DNA of 64,000 bases, from the NCBI GenBank assembly GCA_026874595.1, contig CM049321.1:11753479-11817478 (forward strand), in the 5' to 3' direction. Below, one piece after another: positions 1 through 13,020 of the stretch. Numbering within the stretch: the stretch's first letter is position 1; the number at the start of each line of letters is the position of its first letter. Origin of the DNA: Sipunculus nudus (lineage: Eukaryota > Annelida > Sipuncula > Golfingiida > Sipunculidae). The notes under the pieces are model-generated. The model was given only the letters and a program-made list of their open reading frames with translations. It ran no database searches and was not told the DNA's origin. The translations under genes were made by a program, and so were the position numbers.

Positions 1-127
1 GATATTGTGCCTTTTAGAAAAGAGCAATATTTTATATTTCGACTTTTTATTGAAAGATTTTGGCATTTTTATTTAGAATCCGGTTCACTAAGCGTCACTA
101 TTTTGTCGGCAAGAAACTTGTCTGCGT

Positions 128-137
128 ACCCATGGGT
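128..137. other. Dyad, form 1 (ACCCATGGGT), representative copy
   Basis: A perfect 10-bp palindrome sits between TCTGCGT and CATATTCGTG. This form occurs in most A and C heads and in part of the B heads. No function is shown; a dimeric protein site is one possibility. Confidence 0.7.
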
Positions 138-190
138 CATATTCGTGTGAATTTGTAGAAAAATGCTTCATTTCTGTGGTGTTTTCACCG

Positions 191-234
191 TAAGCAAAGA
201 ATAAGCAAAGCGTAAGTAAAGTGTAAGCAAAGGA
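191..234. repeat. Four 11-bp units inside tail T1 (TAAGCAAAGNN)
   Basis: Four consecutive 11-mers read TAAGCAAAGAA, TAAGCAAAGCG, TAAGTAAAGTG and TAAGCAAAGGA. The same block, with the usual unit-three variant TAAGGAAAGTG, occurs in T1 tails throughout the window. The period is close to one turn of the DNA helix. Confidence 0.85.
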
Positions 235-1315
235 ACTACATATTCATAAATTCTTTTTGTGAATATTGTTTTAAGACATAATGTATTAGTTGATTAACCA
301 GGAGCCTAATTATATTGGAAACGTTGCAAAACAGTAGATCAATTGAGAAAAAATAAAAAAATGGGTCCCTATAATCCATAATATCTCTTATTGGAAATAG
401 CAGACTGTTACATTTCTCATATTGATTGAACGATTGTGCCCTTTATTTTTAGATTAATGTTCACTAGGAGGCACCATTGTGTAGCCAGGGAATTAGTCTG
501 CGTACCCATGGGTCATATTCGTGTGTATTTGTAGAAAAATGCTTCATTTCCGTGGTGTTTTCTCAATAAGCAAAGCATAAGCAAAACTTAAGCAATTTTT
601 AAGCAAAGAAACAATATCTTCATAAATTCATTTTGCGACTATTTTCTGAGGATATATGAATTATTAGGGTTCCAGGGAGTCTAATCATGTCGGAAATAGT
701 GGAAAATTGTAGATAAATTGGGATAGAAATAAGAAAATGGGTCTCGAATTTAATATTATCCCTTTCAGAAAATAGTAATATTTCATATTTTTACATTCTA
801 TTGAAAGGTTTTGCCTTTTATTTTTAAATTCCTGTATACTTAGCGTCACTATTTTGTCCCCAAGTAACTTGTCTGCGTACCTATGTTTCATATTCGTGTG
901 TATTTGTAGAAAAATGCTTCATTTCTGTGGTGTTTTCACCGTAAGCAAAGAATAAGCAAAGCGTAAGGAAAGTGTAAGCAAAGGAACTACATCTTCATAA
1001 ATTGTTTTTGCGACTGTTTTCTGAGGACATAATGTATTATTAGGGTTCCAGGGAGTCTAATCATGTCGGAAATAGTGGAAAATTGTAGATAAATTGTGAA
1101 AAAAAAAAAAATGGGTCTGGAATTTAATATTATCCCTTTCAGAAAATAGTAATATTTCTTATTTTTACATTTTATTGAAAGATTTTGCCTTTTATTTTTA
1201 GATTCCTGTTCACTTAGCGTCGCTATTTTGTCGCCAAGGAACTTGTCTGCGTACTCATGGGTCATATTCGTGTGCATTTGTAGAAAAATGCTTTATTTCT
1301 GTGGTGTTTTCTCAA

Positions 1316-1359
1316 TAAGCAAAGCATAAGCAAAACGCAAGCGATTTTTAAGCAAAGAA
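1316..1359. repeat. Four 11-bp units inside tail T2
   Basis: The block reads TAAGCAAAGCA, TAAGCAAAACG, CAAGCGATTTT, TAAGCAAAGAA. Units one, two and four match the T1 pattern and unit three is diverged. Four units and an 11-bp register are kept in nearly all T2 tails. A shortened form, lacking part of the lead-in before unit one, appears at about 43870 and in the 1,124-bp array. Confidence 0.8.
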
Positions 1360-1488
1360 ACAATATCTTCATAAATTCTTTTTGCGACTATTTTCTGAGG
1401 ACATAATGAATGATTAGGGTTCCAGGGAGACTAATTATGTCGGAAATAGTGGAAAATTGTAGATAAATTGGGAAAGAATTCAGAAAAT

Positions 1489-1863
1489 GGGTCTCGAAAT
1501 CGATATTGTGCCTTTTAGAAAATAGCAATATTTTATATTTCGACTTTTTATTGAAAGATTTTGCCATTTTTATTTAGAATCCGGTTCACTAAGCGTCACT
1601 ATTTTGTCGCCAAGAAACTTGTCTGCGTACCCATGGGTCATATTCGTGTGTATTTGTAGAAAAATGCTTCATTTCTGTGGTGTTTTCACCGTAAGCAAAG
1701 AATAAGCAAAGCGTAAGGAAAGTGTAAGCAAAGGAACTACATCTCCATAAATTCTTTTTGTGAATATTGTTTCAAGACATAATGTATTAGTTGACTAACC
1801 AGGAGCCTAATTATATCGGAAACGTTGCAAAACAGTAGATCAAATGAGAAAAAATTAAAAAAT
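1489..1863. repeat. Representative monomer: head A plus tail T1 (375 bp)
   Basis: Measured from one GGGTC to the next. The head starts GGGTCTCGAAATCGATATTG and includes AATCCGGTTCACTAAGCGTC, then the dyad ACCCATGGGT and the shared core GCTTCATTTCTGTGGTG. The T1 tail starts CACCGTAAGC, carries the 11-bp units, and ends in an AACCAGGAGCC segment and an A-rich run that leads into a B head. Confidence 0.9.
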
Positions 1864-2241
1864 GGGTCCCTATAATCCATAATATCTCTTTTTGGAATAA
1901 CAGACTGTTACATTTCTAATATTGATTGAACGATTGTGCCTTTTATTTTTAGATTAATGTTCACTAGGAGGCACCATTGTGTAGCCAGGGAATTGGTCTG
2001 CGTCCCTATGGGACATATTTGTGTGTATTTTTTTTTAAAATTGCTTCATTTTTGTGGTGCTTTCTCAATAAGCAAAGCATCAGCAAAACGCAAGAAAATT
2101 GCAAGCAAAGGAACAATGTCTTCTTAAATTCTTTTTGCGACTATTTTCTGAGGACATAATGTATTATTAGGGTTACAGGGAGTCTAATCATATCGGAAAT
2201 AGTGGAAAATTGTAGATAAATTGGGAAAGAAATAAGAAAAT
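1864..2241. repeat. Representative monomer: head B plus tail T2 (378 bp)
   Basis: The head starts GGGTCCCTATAATCC and contains TTCACTAGGAGGCACCATTG. Its dyad is the alternative GTCCC/GGGAC form at 2002-2014. The T2 tail starts CTCAATAAGC and ends TTGGGAAAGAAATAAG before a GGGTCTCG head. The B head differs strongly from A over about its first 130 bp but keeps the same length and position of conserved blocks. Confidence 0.9.
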
Positions 2242-2617
2242 GGGTCTCGAATTTAATATTATCCCTTTCAGAAAATAGTAATATTTCATATTTTTACATT
2301 TTATTGAAAGATTTTGCCTTTTATTTTTAGATTCCTGTTCACTTAGCGTCGCTATTTTGTCGCCAAGGAACTTGTCTGCGTACCCATGGGTCATATTCGT
2401 GTGCATTTGTAGAAAAATGCTTCATTTCTGTGGTGTTTTCTCAATAAGCAAAGCATAAGCAAAACGCACGCAATTTATAAGCAAAGAAACAATATCTTCA
2501 TAAATTCTTTTTGCGACTATTTTCTGAGGACATAATGAATTATTAGGGTTCCAGGGAGTCTAATCATGTCGGAAATAGTAGAAAATTGTAGATAAATTGG
2601 GAAAGAAATAAGAAAAT
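2242..2617. repeat. Representative monomer: head C plus tail T2 (376 bp)
   Basis: The head starts GGGTCTCGAATTTAATATTA, followed by CCCTTTCAGAAAATAGTAAT, and contains TTCACTTAGCGTCGCTATTT. Class C is closer to A than to B. On the minus strand these heads give the recurring short open frame of about 72 codons, which is not a gene. Confidence 0.9.
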
Positions 2618-3479
2618 GGGTCTCGAATTTAATATTAACCCTTTCATAAAATAGTAATATTTTATATTTTTACATTCTATTGAAAGATTTTGCCTTTTAT
2701 TTTTAAATTCCTGTTCACTTAGCGTCACTATTTTGTCCCCAAGTAACTTGTCTGCGTACCCATGGGTCATATTCGTTTACATTTGTAGAAAAATGCTTCA
2801 TTTCTGTGGTGTTTTCACCGTAAGCAAAGAATAAGCAAAGCGTAAGGAAAGTGTAAGCAAAGGAACTACATCTTCATAAATTGTTTTTGCGACTATTTTC
2901 TGAGGACATAATGTATTATTAGGGTTACAGGGAGTCTAATCATGTCGGAAAAGTGGAAAATTGTAGATAAATTGGGAAAGAAATAAGAAAATGGGTCTCG
3001 AATTTAATATTATCCCTTTCAGAAAAAAGTAATATTTCATATTTTTACATTTTATTGAAAGAATTTGCCTTTTATTTTAAGATTCCTGTTCACTTAGTGT
3101 CGCTATTTTGTCGCCAAGGAACTTGTCTGCGTACCCATGGGTCATATTCGTGTGCATTTGTAGAAAAATGCTTCATTTCTGTGGTGTTTTCTCAATAAGC
3201 AAAGCATAAGCAAAACGCAAGCAATTTTTAAGCAAAGAAACAATATCTTCATAAATTCTTTTTGCGACTATTTTCTGAGGACATAATGAATTATTAGGGT
3301 TCCAGGGAGTCTAATCATGTCGGAAATAGTGGAAAATTGTAGATAAATTTGGAAAAATTAAGAAAATGGGTCTCGAAATCGATATTGTGCCTTTTAGAAA
3401 AGAGCAATATTTTATATTTCGACTTTTTATTGAAAGATTTTGGCATTTTTATTTAGAATCCGGTTCACTAAGCGTCACT

Positions 3480-6400
3480 ATTTTGTCGCCAAGAAACTTG
3501 CCTGCGTACCCATGGGTCATATTCGTGTGAATTTGTAGAAAAATGCTTCATTTCTGTGGTGTTTTCACCGTAAGCAAAGAATAAGCAAAACGTTAGCAAA
3601 TTGTAAGCAAAGGAACGTCTTCATAAATTCTTTTTGTAAATATTTTCTCGAGACATAATATATTATTTGTCTAACCCGGAGCTTAATTATATCGGAAACG
3701 ATGCAAAACAGTAGATCAAATGAGAAAATATTAAAAAATGGGTCCCTATAATCCATAATATCTCTTATTGGATATAGCAGTCTTTTACATTTCTCATATT
3801 GATTGAACGATTGTGCCCTTTATTTTTAGATTAATGTTCACTAGGAGGCACCATGTGTAGCAAGGGAAATAGTCTGCGTCCCTACGGGACATATTTGTTT
3901 GTTTTTGATGAAAAATTCTTCATTTCTGTGGTGTTTTCTCAATAAGCAAAGCATAAGCAAAACGTAAGCAATTTTAAAGAAAGAAATAATATCTTCATAA
4001 ATTCTTTTTGCGACTATTTTCTGAGGATATAATGAATTATTAGGGTTCCAGGGAGTCTAATCATGTCGGAAATAGTGGAAAATTGTAGATAAATTGGGAA
4101 AGAAATCAGAAAATGGGTCTCGAATTTAATATTATCCCTTTCAGAAAATAGTAATATTTCATATTTTTACATTCTATTGAAAGATTTTGCCTTTTATTTT
4201 TAAATTCCTGTTCACTTAGCGTCACTATTTTGTCCCCAAGTAACTTGTCTGCGTACCTATGTGTCATATTCGTGTGTATTTGTAGAAAAATGCTTCATTT
4301 CTGTGGTGTTTTCACCGTAAGCAAAGAATAAGCAAAGCGTAAGGAAAGTGTAAGCAAAGGAACTACATCTTCATAAATTGTTTTTGCGACTGTTTTCTGA
4401 GGACATAATGTATTATTGGGGTTCCAGGGAGTCTAATCATGTCGGAAATAGTGGAAAATTGTAGATAAATTGTGAAAGAAATAAGAGAATGGGTCTCGAA
4501 TTTAATATTATCCCTTTCAGAAAATAGTAATATTTCTTATTTTTACATTTTATTGAAAGATTTTGCCTTTTATTTTTAGATTCCTGTTCACTTAGCGTCG
4601 CTATTTTGTCGCCAAGGAACTTGTCTGCGTACCCATGGGTCATATTCGTGTGCATTTGTAGAAAAATGCTTCATTTCTGTGGTGTTTTCTCAATAAGCAA
4701 AGCATAAGCAAAACGCAAGCGATTTTTAAGCAAAGAAACAATATCTTCATAAATTCTTTTTGCGACTATTTTCTGAGGACATAATGAATGATTAGGGTTC
4801 CAGGGAGTCTAATTATGTCGGAAATAGTGGAAAATTGTAGATAAATTGGGAAAGAATTAAGAAAATGGGTCTCGAAATCGATATTGTGCCTTTTAGAAAA
4901 TAGCATTATTTTATATTTCGACTTTTTATTGAAAGATTTAGCCATTTATATTTAGAATCCGGTTCACTAAGCGTCACTATTTTGTCGGCAAGAAACTTGT
5001 CTGCGTACCCATGGGTCATATTCGTGTGTATTTTTAGAAAAATGCTTCATTTCTGTGGTGTTTTCGCCGTAAGCAAAGAATAAGCAAAGCGTAAGGAAAG
5101 TGTAAGCAAAGGAAATACATCTTCATAAATTCTTTTTGTGAATATTGTTTTAAGACATAATGTATTATTTGATTAACCAGGAGCCTAATTATATCGGAAA
5201 CGTTGCAAAACAGTTGATCAATTGAGAAAAAATAAAAAAATGGGTCCCTATAATCCATAATATCTCTTATTGGAAATAGCAGACTGTTACATTTCTAATA
5301 TTGATTGAACGATTGTGCCCTTTATTTTTAGATTAATGTTCACAAGGAGGCACCATTGTGTAGCCAGGGAATTAGTCTGCGTACCCATGGGTCATATTCG
5401 TGTGTATTTGTAGAAAAATGCTTCATTTCCGTGGTGTTTTCTCAATAAGCAAAGCATAAGCAAAACGTAAGCAAATTGTAAGCAAAGGAACAATGTCTTC
5501 ATAAATTCCTTTTGTAAATATTTTCTAGAGACATAATGTATAATTTGACTAACCGGGAGCCTAATTATATCGGAAACGGTGCAAAACAGTAGATCAATTG
5601 AAAAAAATTAAAAAAAGGGTCCCTATATTCCCTAACATCTCTTATTAGAAATAGCAATCTTTTACATTTCTAATAATGATTGAACGATTGTTCCCTTTAC
5701 TTTTAGATTAATGTTCACTAGGAGGCACCATTGTGTAGGAAGGGAAATAGTCTTCGTCCCTACGGGACATATTTGTTTGTTTTTGTTGAAAAATGCTTCA
5801 TTTCTGTGGTGTTTTCTCAATAAGCAAAGCATAAGCAAAACGCAAGCAATTTTTAAGCAAATAAACAATATCTTCATAAATTCTTTTTGCGACTAATTTC
5901 TGAGGACATAATTATTATTAGGGTTCCAGGGAGTCTTATCATGTCGGAAATAGTGGAAAATTGTAGATAAATTGGGAAAGAATTAAGAAAATGGGTCTCG
6001 AAATCGATATTGTCCCTTTTAGAAAATAGCAATATTTTAAATTTCGACTTTTTATTGAAAGATTTTGCCATTTTTATTTAGAATCCGGTTCACTAAGCGT
6101 CACTATTTTGTCGCCAAGAAACTTGCCTGCGTACCCATGGGTCATATTCGTGTGTATTTGTAGAAAAATGCTTCATTTCTGTGGTGTTTTCACCGTAAGC
6201 AAAGAATAAGCAAAACGTTAGCAAATTGTAAGCAAAGGAACGTCTTCATAAATTCTTTTTGTAAATATTTTCTAGAGACATAATATATTATTTGTCTAAC
6301 CCGGAGCTTAATTATATCGGAAACGATGCAAAACAGTAGATCAAATGAGAAAATATTAAAAAATGGGTCCCTATAATCCATAATATCTCTTATTGGATAT

Positions 6401-9400
6401 AGCAGTCTTTTACATTTCTCATATTGATTGAACGATTGTGCCCTTTATTTTTAGATTAATGTTCACTAGGAGGCACCATGTGTAGCAAGGGAAATAGTCT
6501 GCGTCCCTACGGGACATATTTGTTTGTTTTCGATGAAAAATTCTTCATTTCTGTGGTGTTTTCTCAATAAGCAAAGCATAAGCAAAACGTAAGCAATTTT
6601 TAAGCAAAGAAATAATATCTTCATAAATTCTTTTTGCGACTATTTTCTGAGGATATAATGAATTATTAGGGTTCCAGGGAGTCTAATCATGTCGGAAATA
6701 GTGGAAAATTGTAGATAAATTGGGAAAGAAATCAGAAAATGGGTCTCGAATTTAATATTATCCCTTTCAGAAAATAGTAATATTTCATATTTTTACATTC
6801 TATTGAAAGATTTTGCCTTTTATTTTTAAATTCCTGTTCACTTAGCGTCACTATTTTGTCCCCAAGTAACTTGTCTGCGTACCTATGTGTCATATTCGTG
6901 TGTATTTGTAGAAAAATGCTTCATTTCTGTGGTGTTTTCACCGTAAGCAAAGAATAAGCAAAGCGTAAGGAAAGTGTAAGCAAAGGAACTACATCTTCAT
7001 AAATTGTTTTTGCGACTGTTTTCTGAGGACATAATGTATTATTGGGGTTCCAGGGAGTCTAATCATGTCGGAAATAGTGGAAAATTGTAGATACATTGTG
7101 AAAGAAATAAGAGAATGGGTCTCGAATTTAATATTATCCCTTTCAGAAAATAGTAATATTTCTTATTTTTACATTTTATTGAAAGATTTTGCCTTTTATT
7201 TTTAGATTCCTGTTCACTTAGCGTCGCTATTTTGTCGCCAAGGAACTTGTCTGCGTACCCATGGGTCATATTCGTGTGCATTTGTAGAAAAATGCTTCAT
7301 TTCTGTGGTGTTTTCTCAATAAGCAAAGCATAAGCAAAACGCAAGCGATTTTTAAGCAAAGAAACAATATCTTCATAAATTCTTTTTGCGACTATTTTCT
7401 GAGGACATAATGAATGATTAGGGTTCCAGGGAGTCTAATTATGTCGGAAATAGTGGAAAATTGTAGATAAATTGGGAAAGAATTAAGAAAATGGGTCTCG
7501 AAATCGATATTGTGCCTTTTAGAAAATAGCATTATTTTATATTTCGACTTTTTATTGAAAGATTTAGCCATTTATATTTAGAATCCGGTTCACTAAGCGT
7601 CACTATTTTGTCGGCAAGAAACTTGTCTGCGTACCCATGGGTCATATTCGTGTGTATTTTTAGAAAAATGCTTCATTTCTGTGGTGTTTTCGCCGTAAGC
7701 AAAGAATAAGCAAAGCGTAAGGAAAGTGTAAGCAAAGGAAATACATCTTCATAAATTCTTTTTGTGAATATTGTTTTAAGACATAATGTATTATTTGATT
7801 AACCAGGAGCCTAATTATATCGGAAACGTTGCAAAACAGTTGATCAATTGAGAAAAAATAAAAAAATGGGTCCCTATAATCCATAATATCTCTTATTGGA
7901 AATAGCAGACTGTTACATTTCTAATATTGATTGAACGATTGTGCCCTTTATTTTTAGATTAATGTTCACAAGGAGGCACCATTGTGTAGCCAGGGAATTA
8001 GTCTGCGTACCCATGGGTCATATTCGTGTGTATTTGTAGAAAAATGCTTCATTTCCGTGGTGTTTTCTCAATAAGCAAAGCATAAGCAAAACGTAAGCAA
8101 ATTGTAAGCAAAGGAACAATGTCTTCATAAATTCCTTTTGTAAATATTTTCTAGAGACATAATGTATAATTTGACTAACCGGGAGCCTAATTATATCGGA
8201 AACGGTGCAAAACAGTAGATCAATTGAAAAAAATTAAAAAAAGGGTCCCTATATTCCCTAACATCTCTTATTAGAAATAGCAATCTTTTACATTTCTAAT
8301 AATGATTGAACGATTGTTCCCTTTACTTTTAGATTAATGTTCACTAGGAGGCACCATTGTGTAGGAAGGGAAATAGTCTTCGTCCCTACGGGACATATTT
8401 GTTTGTTTTTGTTGAAAAATGCTTCATTTCTGTGGTGTTTTCTCAATAAGCAAAGCATAAGCAAAACGCAAGCAATTTTTAAGCAAATAAACAATATCTT
8501 CATAAATTCTTTTTGCGACTAATTTCTGAGGACATAATTATTATTAGGGTTCCAGGGAGTCTTATCATGTCGGAAATAGTGGAAAATTGTAGATAAATTG
8601 GGAAAGAATTAAGAAAATGGGTCTCGAAATCGATATTGTCCCTTTTAGAAAATAGCAATATTTTAAATTTCGACTTTTTATTGAAAGATTTTGCCATTTT
8701 TATTTAGAATCCGGTTCACTAAGCGTCACTATTTTGTCGCCAAGAAACTTGCCTGCGTACCCATGGGTCATATTCGTGTGTATTTGTAGAAAAATGCTTC
8801 ATTTCTGTGGTGTTTTCACCGTAAGCAAAGAATAAGCAAAACGTTAGCAAATTGTAAGCAAAGGAACGTCTTCATAAATTCTTTTTGTAAATATTTTCTA
8901 GAGACATAATATATTATTTGTCTAACCCGGAGCTTAATTATATCGAAAACGATGCAAAACAGTAGATCAAATGAGAAAATATTAAAAAATGGGTCCCTAT
9001 AATCCATAATATCTCTTATTGGATATAGCAGTCTTTTACATTTCTCATATTGATTGAACGATTGTGCCCTTTATTTTTAGATTAATGTTCACTAGGAGGC
9101 ACCATGTGTAGCAAGGGAAATAGTCTGCGTCCCTACGGGACATATTTGTTTGTTTTTGATGAAAAATTCTTCATTTCTGTGGTGTTTTCTCAATAAGCAA
9201 AGCATAAGCAAAACGTAAGCAATTTTTAAGCAAAGAAATAATATCTTCATAAATTCTTTTTGCGACTATTTTCTGAGGATATAATGAATTATTAGGGTTC
9301 CAGGGAGTCTAATCATGTCGGAAATAGTGGAAAATTGTAGATAAATTGGGAAAGAAATCAGAAAATGGGTCTCGAATTTAATATTATCCCTTTCAGAAAA

Positions 9401-12400
9401 TAGTAATATTTCATATTTTTACATTCTATTGAAAGATTTTGCCTTTTATTTTTAAATTCCTGTTCACTTAGCGTCACTATTTTGTCCCCAAGTAACTTGT
9501 CTGCGTACCTATGTGTCATATTCGTGTGTATTTGTAGAAAAATTCTTCATTTCTGTGGTGTTTTCACCGTAAGCAAAGAATAAGCAAAGCGTAAGGAAAG
9601 TGTAAGCAAAGGAACTACATCTTCATAAATTGTTTTTGCGACTGTTTTCTGAGGACATAATGTATTATTGGGGTTCCAGGGAGTCTAATCATGTCGGAAA
9701 TAGTGGAAAATTGTAGATAAATTGTGAAAAAAATAAGAGAATGGGTCTCGAATTTAATATTATCCCTTTCAGAAAATAGTAATATTTCTTATTTTTACAT
9801 TTTATTGAAAGATTTTGCCTTTTATTTTTAGATTCCTGTTCACTTAGCGTCGCTATTTTGTCGCCAAGGAACTTGTCTTCGTACCCATGGGTCATATTCG
9901 TGTGCATTTGTAGAAAAATGCTTCATTTCTGTGGTGTTTTCTCAATAAGCAAAGCATAAGCAAAACGCAAGCGATTTTTAAGCAAAGAAACAATATCTTC
10001 ATAAATTCTTTTTGCGACTATTTTCTGAGGACATAATGAATGATTAGGGTTCCAGGGAGTCTAATTATGTCGGAAATAGTGGAAAATTGTAGATAAATTG
10101 GGAAAGAATTAAGAAAATGGGTCTCGAAATCGATATTGTGCCTTTTAGAAAATAGCAATATTTTATATTTCGACTTTTTATTGAAAGATTTAGCCATTTA
10201 TATTTAGAATCCGGTTCACTAAGCGTCACTATTTTGTCGGCAAGAAACTTGTCTGCGTACCCATGGGTCATATTCGTGTGTATTTTTAGAAAAATGCTTC
10301 ATTTCTGTGGTGTTTTCGCCGTAAGTAAAGAATAAGCAAAGCGTAAGGAAAGTGTAAGCAAAGGAAATACATCTTCATAAATTCTTTTTGGGAATATTGT
10401 TTTAAGACATAATGTATTAGTTGATTAACCAGGAGCCTAATTATATCGGAAACGTTGCAAAACAGTTGATCAATTGAGAAAAAATAAAAAAATGGGTCCC
10501 TATAATCCATAATATCTCTTATTGGAAATAGCAGACTGTTACATTTCTAATATTGATTGAACGATTGTGCCCTTTATTTTTAGATTAATGTTCACAAGGA
10601 GGCACCATTGTGTAGCCAGGGAATTAGTCTGCGTACCCATGGGTCATATTCGTGTGTATTTGTAGAAAAATGCTTCATTTCCGTGGTGTTTTCTCAATAA
10701 GCAAAGCATAAGCAAAACGTAAGCAAATTGTAAGCAAAGGAACAATGTCTTCATAAATTCCTTTTGTAAATATTTTCTAGAGACATAATGTATAATTTGA
10801 CTAACCGGGAGCCTAATTATATCGGAAACGGTGCAAAACAGTAGATCAATTGAAAAAAATTAAAAAAAGGGTCCCTATATTCCCTAACATCTCTTATTAG
10901 AAATAGCAATCTTTTACATTTCTAATAATGATTGAACGATTGTTCCCTTTACTTTTAGATTAATGTTCACTAGGAGGCACCATTGTGTAGGAAGGAAAAT
11001 AGTCTTCGTCCCTACGGGACATATTTGTTTGTTTTTGTTGAAAAATGCTTCATTTCTGTGGTGTTTTCTCAATAAGCAAAGCATAAGCAAAACGCAAGCA
11101 ATTTTTAAGCAAATAAACAATATCTTCATAAATTCTTTTTGCGACTAATTTCTGAGGACATAATTATTATTAGGGTTCCAGGGAGTCTTATCATGTCGGA
11201 AATAGTGGAAAATTGTAGATAAATTGGGAAAGAATTAAGAAAATGGGTCTCGAAATCGATATTGTCCCTTTTAGAAAATAGCAATATTTTAAATTTCGAC
11301 TTTTTATTGAAAGATTTTGCCATTTTTATTTAGAATCCGGTTCACTAAGCGTCACTATTTTGTCGCCAAGAAACTTGCCTGCGTACCCATGGGTCATATT
11401 CGTGTGTATTTGTAGAAAAATGCTTCATTTCTGTGGTGTTTTCACCGTAAGCAAAGAATAAGCAAAACGTTAGCAAATTGTAAGCAAAGGAACGTCTTCA
11501 TAAATTCTTTTTGTAAATATTTTCTAGAGACATAATATATTATTTGTCTAACCCGGAGCTTAATTATATCGGAAACGATGCAAAACAGTAGATCAAATGA
11601 GAAAATATTAAAAAATGGGTCCCTATAATCCATAATATCTCTTATTGGATATAGCAGTCTTTTACATTTCTCATATTGATTGAACGATTGTGCCCTTTAT
11701 TTTTAGATTAATGTTCACTAGGAGGCACCATGTGTAGCAAGGGAAATAGTCTGCGTCCCTACGGGACATATTTGTTTGTTTTTGATGAAAAATTCTTCAT
11801 TTCTGTGGTGTTTTCTCAATAAGCAAAGCATAAGCAAAACGTAAGCAATTTTTAAGCAAAGAAATAATATCTTCATAAATTCTTTTTGCGACTATTTTCT
11901 GAGGATATAATGAATTATTAGGGTTCCAGGGAGTCTAATCATGTCGGAAATAGTGGAAAATTGTAGATAAATTGGGAAAGAAATCAGAAAATGGGTCTCG
12001 AATTTAATATTATCCCTTTCAGAAAATAGTAATATTTCATATTTTTACATTCTATTGGAAGATTTTGCCTTTTATTTTTAAATTCCTGTTCACTTAGCGT
12101 CACTATTTTGTCCCCAAGTAACTTGTCTGCGTACCTATGTGTCATATTCGTGTGTATTTGTAGAAAAATGCTTCATTTCTGTGGTGTTTTCACCGTAAGC
12201 AAAGAATAAGCAAAGCGTAAGGAAAGTGTAAGCAAAGGAACTATATCTTCATAAATTGTTTTTGCGACTGTTTTCTGAGGACATAATGTATTATTGGGGT
12301 TCCAGGGAGTCTAATCATGTCGGAAATAGTGGAAAATTGTAGATAAATTGTGAAAGAAATAAGAGAATTGGTCTCGAATTTAATATTATCCCTTTCAGAA

Positions 12401-13020
12401 AATAGTAATATTTCTTATTTTTACATTTTATTGAAAGATTTTGCCTTTTATTTTTAGATTCCTGTTCACTTAGCGTCGCTATTTTGTCGCCAAGGAACTT
12501 GTCTGCGTACCCATGGGTCATATTCGTGTGCATTTGTAGAAAAATGCTTCATTTCTGTGGTGTTTTCTCAATAAGCAAAGCATAAGCAAAATGCAAGCGA
12601 TTTTTAAGCAAAGAAACAATATCTTCATAAATTCTTTTTGCGACTATTTTCTGAGGACATAATGAATGATTAGGGTTCCAGGGAGTCTAATTATGTCGGA
12701 AATAGTGGAAAATTGTAGATAAATTGGGAAAGAATTAAGAAAATGGGTCTCGAAATCGATATTGTGCCTTTTAGAAAATAGCAATATTTTATATTTCGAC
12801 TTTTTATTGAAAGATTTAGCCATTTATATTTAGAATCCGGTTCACTAAGCGTCACTATTTTGTCGGCAAGAAACTTGTCTGCGTACCCAAGGGTCATATT
12901 CGTGTGTATTTTTAGAAAAATGCTTCATTTCTGTGGTGTTTTCGCCGTAAGCAAAGAATAAGCAAAGCGTAAGGAAAGTGTAAGCAAAGGAAATACATCT
13001 TCATAAATTCTTTTTGTGAA
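3480..13020. repeat. 7-monomer higher-order repeat, 2,626 bp unit, about 3.6 copies
   Basis: Equivalent points lie at 3565, 6190, 8816 and 11442 (steps 2,625, 2,626, 2,626). Other sites repeat in register, for example 4437, 7063, 9689 and 12315. Approximate copies are 3480-6105, 6106-8731, 8732-11357 and 11358-13020. A marker shared by three copies is the ATAATTATTATTAG variant near 5910, 8536 and 11162. Copies differ by only scattered single bases; the 2,625 step is explained by a deletion near 3975. The left edge lies between about 3440 and 3500. After about 13020 the unit passes into the 18-mer form. Confidence 0.92.
3878..3890. other. Dyad, form 2 (GTCCC-TAC-GGGAC), representative copy
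   Basis: Inverted 5-bp arms with a 3-base centre occupy the same monomer position as ACCCATGGGT, between TCTGC and ATATT. It occurs in many B heads. A TAT-centred version lies at 2002-2014. Confidence 0.7.

Larger units (their letters stand above)
1..3479. repeat. Satellite array, irregular part (about 9 monomers of ~375 bp)
   Basis: The anchor GCTTCATTT recurs at about 164, 541, 916 and 1290, giving spacings of 374-377 bp. Heads A, B and C and tails T1 and T2 follow each other without a fixed higher-order period. Parts of this block resemble sequence about 3,378 bp (9 monomers) further right: the start of the window shares AAAGAGCAAT and a GATTTTGGC variant with about 3380-3440, and 600-1480 resembles 3978-4858, but the stretches between do not match. 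This looks like an older mosaic edge of the neighbouring 7-mer array. Short open frames here are not genes. Confidence 0.9.
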
